Positions 60,775 to 64,000 of a stretch of DNA of 64,000 nucleotides are shown here, one piece after another (within the stretch, counting starts at the first letter, position 1; each line of letters begins with the position of its first letter). Under the pieces are notes generated by a model. That model made no database searches. It was not told where the DNA came from and saw nothing but the letters and a program-made list of their open reading frames with translations. The position numbers and the translations under genes are program-made. Source of the DNA: Methylomonas rosea. GTDB lineage: Bacteria; Pseudomonadota; Gammaproteobacteria; Methylococcales; Methylomonadaceae. The stretch lies in NCBI RefSeq assembly GCF_024505055.1, contig NZ_JANIBL010000010.1, positions 28,290 to 92,289 of the forward strand, in the 5' to 3' direction.

Positions 60775-60988
60775 GGCGATACTCCGAGTAAGTTAACATT
60801 CATCCTGAATACTAAGTTTTTATCCGGCCGTTCAATACCGTTTGCTCCGGGCTTGCCGGAGGACATACCCTACTTGGCTTCGATATACTTAGCCGGAGCG
60901 GGATACCGGTAATAAATAGAGTCGGATTAGCGACTTAGTAATTCGCTGGCTCCCTTCTTCATACAAAAAATGCGTTTTGGCAAAATCC

Positions 60989-62857
60989 TTAAGCTTTCCA
61001 TTGGCCGAATTGATTGAGGCGCTCGACATTGTCGGGTAAAAACACATGTACCTGATTACGGCCTTTTTCCTTGGCTCGGTAACACGCGCTGTCGGCGTTA
61101 TTTAAAAACTCATCGACATCTCGAACAGTACACGTCACCGAGGCTACTCCAATACTGGCGCTAACGGTAAATTCGGTATCCCCCCAGTTAAATTTGAAAT
61201 TGCGCAGGCTGTCGCAGAGCTCATGGGCAATATTTCGCGCCTGATCAAGCGTGGTGTGTTCCAGCAACAACGCAAACTCGTCACCGCCCAGCCGGGCAAG
61301 AGTGTCCCGCTGCCGCAGTTTGGAGGACAAAACGGCACTTATTCTGCGCAATAATTCGTCCCCGGCCGCGTGTCCGCAGGTGTCGTTAACCTGCTTGAAA
61401 TGATCCAGGTCGAGATAACAGAGCGCGTGTTGAAAATAGCCGGGGCGGGCACTTGCCAATACTCTGGTCACGCGTTGTTCGAAGGCTGTCCGATTAACCA
61501 GCCCGGTCAAGGGGTCGTGACTGGCCTGATAGGCCAAATTCTGGATTTTGGCGTGAGATGCCGACATGTCCCAAAACACCAGTACCACGCTGTCGACGAA
61601 TCCATCCAGCGCGACCGGATAAAACGAATATTCGACCGGAAAATAACGGCCATCCTTGCGCTTAAAACTGGTGGCACTGCGCTGAGCTACTATATCCCGG
61701 GCAAGGTGGGGCGACCCGAGCGCTTCCAATGCTAGGGTTAAATCGTCCGCTACCATGGCTAAGATGTCGTGTCCCAGCGCGTCTTCTTCGGCGTAACCCA
61801 ACATCTGCAACGCAGCCCGGTTAACAAAGCTGCAACGACCATTCGCATCCAGACCGACAATACCTTCGCCGGCCGAATCCAGCAGTAAGCGAAAGCGCCT
61901 CTCGCTGTTGCGCGCCTCGGTATTGGCATGTTTGAGCTTCACCAAGGTTGCGTCAAGGCTGGCATTGGCTGACTTGAGTATCGCGCATTGTTTTTCCAGT
62001 TGCTCAGTACGCTTAAATACCAGTTCCTCCAGGCGTTGCCGGTAATAGCTCAGTTCCTGCTCGGTTTCCTTGTCTTTGGTAATATCAACCAAGACACCCT
62101 GCAAAAACAAACTTTCGCCGGCTTCGTTCCTTACCACATTGGCTTCGTCCAGAAACCAGCGATGGTGTCCATCATGTTTGCGTAATCGGTATTCGCATCG
62201 TAACGGCACGTGATGTTCATAGGTATAGGCGTAGGCTTCCACGGTCACGGCCAAATCATCCGGATGTACCCGCTTAAGCAAACCTTGCGGATCATCAAGC
62301 CAATCTTGCTCGGGATAGCCCAATTGAGAAATTTGCGGGCTGACATATAACAGCTTTACCGGCGTTTCCAGCGATGCGATATAGGTGATTACCGGCATTT
62401 GTTCCACCAAGGTCCGGTATTTAGCCTCCGCCTCACGCAACTGCCCCAGCGCTTCGGTCTTCTCTACAAGCATTTGCTGTTCACGCTGTTCTCGGCAAAC
62501 TTCGGCTGGGGATTCGGCGTCAGCGACGCTAGTGCAGTCGTGAGATTTGCCCGCTAAAGACGCCACATCATCCAATTCTGCCTGCATCAAGGTGGACTCG
62601 TTAGGCTGTTTGAGGGTTGCCGACTGATTGGCGAGATACGCGGCGTCTTGTATATCCCGCAATCGCCGGTCCCAGTGCACTCGTTCAGGCTGATGGTCTT
62701 CAGCGAGTTTGAGACCATGATGACTAGGTTCTCCCTCGCGAAACACCGAATCGTGATCCTGAAACCCCGCTAAGGAATGTTTGTTAGCCATCCGGTTGGC
62801 AGGATCGTGGTCCATAACTAGTAAGCAGCTATTGGCTTTGGCGGATGCAGTGTTCAT
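60989..62857 (-). CDS. PAS-PAS-GGDEF diguanylate cyclase
   Basis: A 622-residue protein. Residues 1-130 are polar and unassigned, PAS domains lie at about 140-265 and 320-440 joined by a coiled coil (about 265-315), and a GGDEF domain at about 450-610 has GGDEF at 524-528, preceded by RQRD five residues earlier. Active and product-inhibited cyclase expected. No EAL domain or membrane segment. It lies 88 bp downstream of the Crp/Fnr gene on the same strand, so co-transcription is possible. Confidence 0.94.
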   Translation of the reverse strand: MNTASAKANSCLLVMDHDPANRMANKHSLAGFQDHDSVFREGEPSHHGLKLAEDHQPERVHWDRRLRDIQDAAYLANQSATLKQPNESTLMQAELDDVASLAGKSHDCTSVADAESPAEVCREQREQQMLVEKTEALGQLREAEAKYRTLVEQMPVITYIASLETPVKLLYVSPQISQLGYPEQDWLDDPQGLLKRVHPDDLAVTVEAYAYTYEHHVPLRCEYRLRKHDGHHRWFLDEANVVRNEAGESLFLQGVLVDITKDKETEQELSYYRQRLEELVFKRTEQLEKQCAILKSANASLDATLVKLKHANTEARNSERRFRLLLDSAGEGIVGLDANGRCSFVNRAALQMLGYAEEDALGHDILAMVADDLTLALEALGSPHLARDIVAQRSATSFKRKDGRYFPVEYSFYPVALDGFVDSVVLVFWDMSASHAKIQNLAYQASHDPLTGLVNRTAFEQRVTRVLASARPGYFQHALCYLDLDHFKQVNDTCGHAAGDELLRRISAVLSSKLRQRDTLARLGGDEFALLLEHTTLDQARNIAHELCDSLRNFKFNWGDTEFTVSASIGVASVTCTVRDVDEFLNNADSACYRAKEKGRNQVHVFLPDNVERLNQFGQWKA

Positions 62858-62945
62858 AAAATCGCCCCCTATCGGTGACTGGGTTTCAATAGCCGGAGTG
62901 ACCAGACAAAACCACTGTGCGATTTCTCACCGCCGGTAAGCTTTA

Positions 62946-63758
62946 TCAGCCAAACGCGTAGCGCCTCCTGAGATCTTTGGCACGTCCATAAGTCTTTATT
63001 GCGGTAAGGGGTCTGGACAGCGGCGACGGATTGGCGTTAATAGCCCGTAGCCGAGCAAACTCGTTTTTGATGACCTGATAACACTCGCAACTTTGCGCTT
63101 CCAGGCCGGCGCGCTCCAGCACGCTGATGTGACCACGGTAATACCGAATTACCCCGGCTTGCTGTAATTTCCCGGCAGCCTCGGTGATGCCTTCGCGGCG
63201 CACGCCCAATAGGCTGGCGATGGATTGTTGCGTTATTGCTATCTCGCTACCGCTCTGCCGGTCCAGGATCATCAGCAGCCAGCGGGAGAATTGCTGTTCG
63301 ATTGAATGGTGCCGGTTGCAGGCGGCTATCTGCGTCAAATGTGTAATCAATGCCTGGGTATAGCGAAGTAACATGCCGTGTAGCGCCCCACTACGCTGCC
63401 CGCCTATCCGCTCAATTTCTTTCTCAAATAGGCTCCTGCGCAACCGGTAGGCATAGCCCGGCATCACGACTAAGGCTTGATGCGGCATGGATTCCCCGCC
63501 CATGAACAGCGATATGCCCAACATGCCTTCGTTGCCGATCAAAGCCAATTCGCTGGAGGTGCCATTCTCCGTGTAGTAAAGCTTGGCTATCACGCCGGTT
63601 ACGGGGAAGTAGACATAAGGTAATGCTTCATCCGCTTCGCCCAGGACATCGCCGCAGCACATTTCAACCCGTTCCAGCAAGCTTGAAACATACGCATAAT
63701 TGGGTGCGGGCAGCATGGCGAGAAGCTGGTTTTGTCTTGGATTGTCCATTTCACTCAT
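62946..63758 (-). CDS. Crp/Fnr-family transcription regulator
   Basis: A 270-residue regulator: N-terminal cyclic-nucleotide-binding-like fold (about 25-145, with YVYFPVTGVIAKL and LIGNEGMLGISLFMGG) and C-terminal helix-turn-helix (EIAITQQSIASLLGVRREGITEAAGKLQQAGVI). The RxA ligand signature of true cAMP binders is absent and no N-terminal Fe-S cysteines of the FNR kind are seen, so its signal is unknown. The C-terminal 40 residues are an unusual basic tail. Confidence 0.92.
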   Translation of the reverse strand: MSEMDNPRQNQLLAMLPAPNYAYVSSLLERVEMCCGDVLGEADEALPYVYFPVTGVIAKLYYTENGTSSELALIGNEGMLGISLFMGGESMPHQALVVMPGYAYRLRRSLFEKEIERIGGQRSGALHGMLLRYTQALITHLTQIAACNRHHSIEQQFSRWLLMILDRQSGSEIAITQQSIASLLGVRREGITEAAGKLQQAGVIRYYRGHISVLERAGLEAQSCECYQVIKNEFARLRAINANPSPLSRPLTAIKTYGRAKDLRRRYAFG

Positions 63759-64000
63759 CAGTCATTTCCGGTTAGTTTGGCTGCGGTTGCATTACGTCTT
63801 CACTTTGCTAAAACGGTAAATCCATACCAGCATAGTGCGTTTTAACACAGCGGCTATCCGGTAAAAATACGTACTGCTACTTAGACTAAAGTCTGTTTAT
63901 TAACCCTGCCCGCAAATCCCCTATAACCGTCATTTCCACGAAACCCGTCGCCATGAGGACTGCCGGGCGGCACCAGGACTTCTATATGCGCACTAGCCCC
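63759..64000. other. Non-coding end of window with a partial repeat
   Basis: No gene is supported. 63897-63918 matches the left end of the 60144 repeat at 17 of 22 positions (TTTATTAACCCTGCCCGC), so another diverged copy probably begins here. The region must hold the Crp/Fnr promoter. Confidence 0.4.

Overview
The window looks like chromosome of a free-living gammaproteobacterium with roughly balanced base composition. Gene order and family types are closest to what I know of the methanotroph order Methylococcales (Methylomonas type): SMC with ZipA instead of MukB, AmgK/MurU peptidoglycan recycling, SurA-LptD, EF-P with EpmA/EpmB, a type IV pilus PilF, and a dense set of PAS/GGDEF/hybrid-kinase signalling proteins. 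No methane-oxidation gene lies in the window, so the methanotroph assignment is inference. I found no rRNA, tRNA, CRISPR array, prophage or intact insertion sequence.

Layout. 1-2358 is the 3' part of a PAS-GGDEF-EAL protein. 2.5-11 kb holds RNase D, a TonB-dependent receptor, and an lptD-surA operon whose third gene is a DeaD-type C-terminal tail without the helicase. 11.2-18 kb holds amgK-murU, hemJ, a DUF4124 protein, a three-gene cassette likely to glycosylate lipid A (LAB_N, GT2, ArnT-like), and pyrC. 18-23.5 kb holds an FmdB-type zinc ribbon, aspS, a small unknown, and the EF-P modification cluster efp/epmA/epmB. 23.6-31 kb is signalling: a hybrid histidine kinase, a REC-GGDEF regulator, a UreH/TauE-like membrane protein, a receiver-less sigma-54 activator and a PP2C phosphatase.

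31-41.6 kb is one long leftward housekeeping block: smc-zipA, then lepA-lepB-DUF4845-rnc-era-recO-pdxJ (translation, signal peptidase, RNA processing, ribosome assembly, repair, vitamin B6). At 41.8-43.2 kb is what appears to be the scar of a kdp potassium-transport locus: a KdpE-box-like site, the last 182 residues of KdpD, and an intact kdpE. 44-55.6 kb runs rightward: queF, an FlhB-tail protein, psd, yajC-secD (no secF follows), ndk-rlmN-pilF-hisS-yfgM-bamB-der, and tpx. Much of this concerns the cell envelope: SecD/YajC/YfgM export, BamB/SurA outer-membrane protein assembly, LptD LPS export, Psd phospholipid synthesis.

55.6-64 kb is less conserved: small unknown proteins, a glycine-zipper lipoprotein, two cysteine-rich small proteins overlapping tail to tail, a 64-nt near-perfect palindrome over a start codon, a four-PAS LuxR regulator, a secreted protein of unknown function, a PAS-GGDEF cyclase and a Crp/Fnr regulator. 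Related intergenic repeats (REP/BIME-like) occur near 2.4, 56.3, 60.1-60.26 and probably 63.9 kb. Three c-di-GMP enzymes keep catalytic GG[DE]EF and RxxD inhibitory motifs, so cyclic-di-GMP control is a theme of the window.
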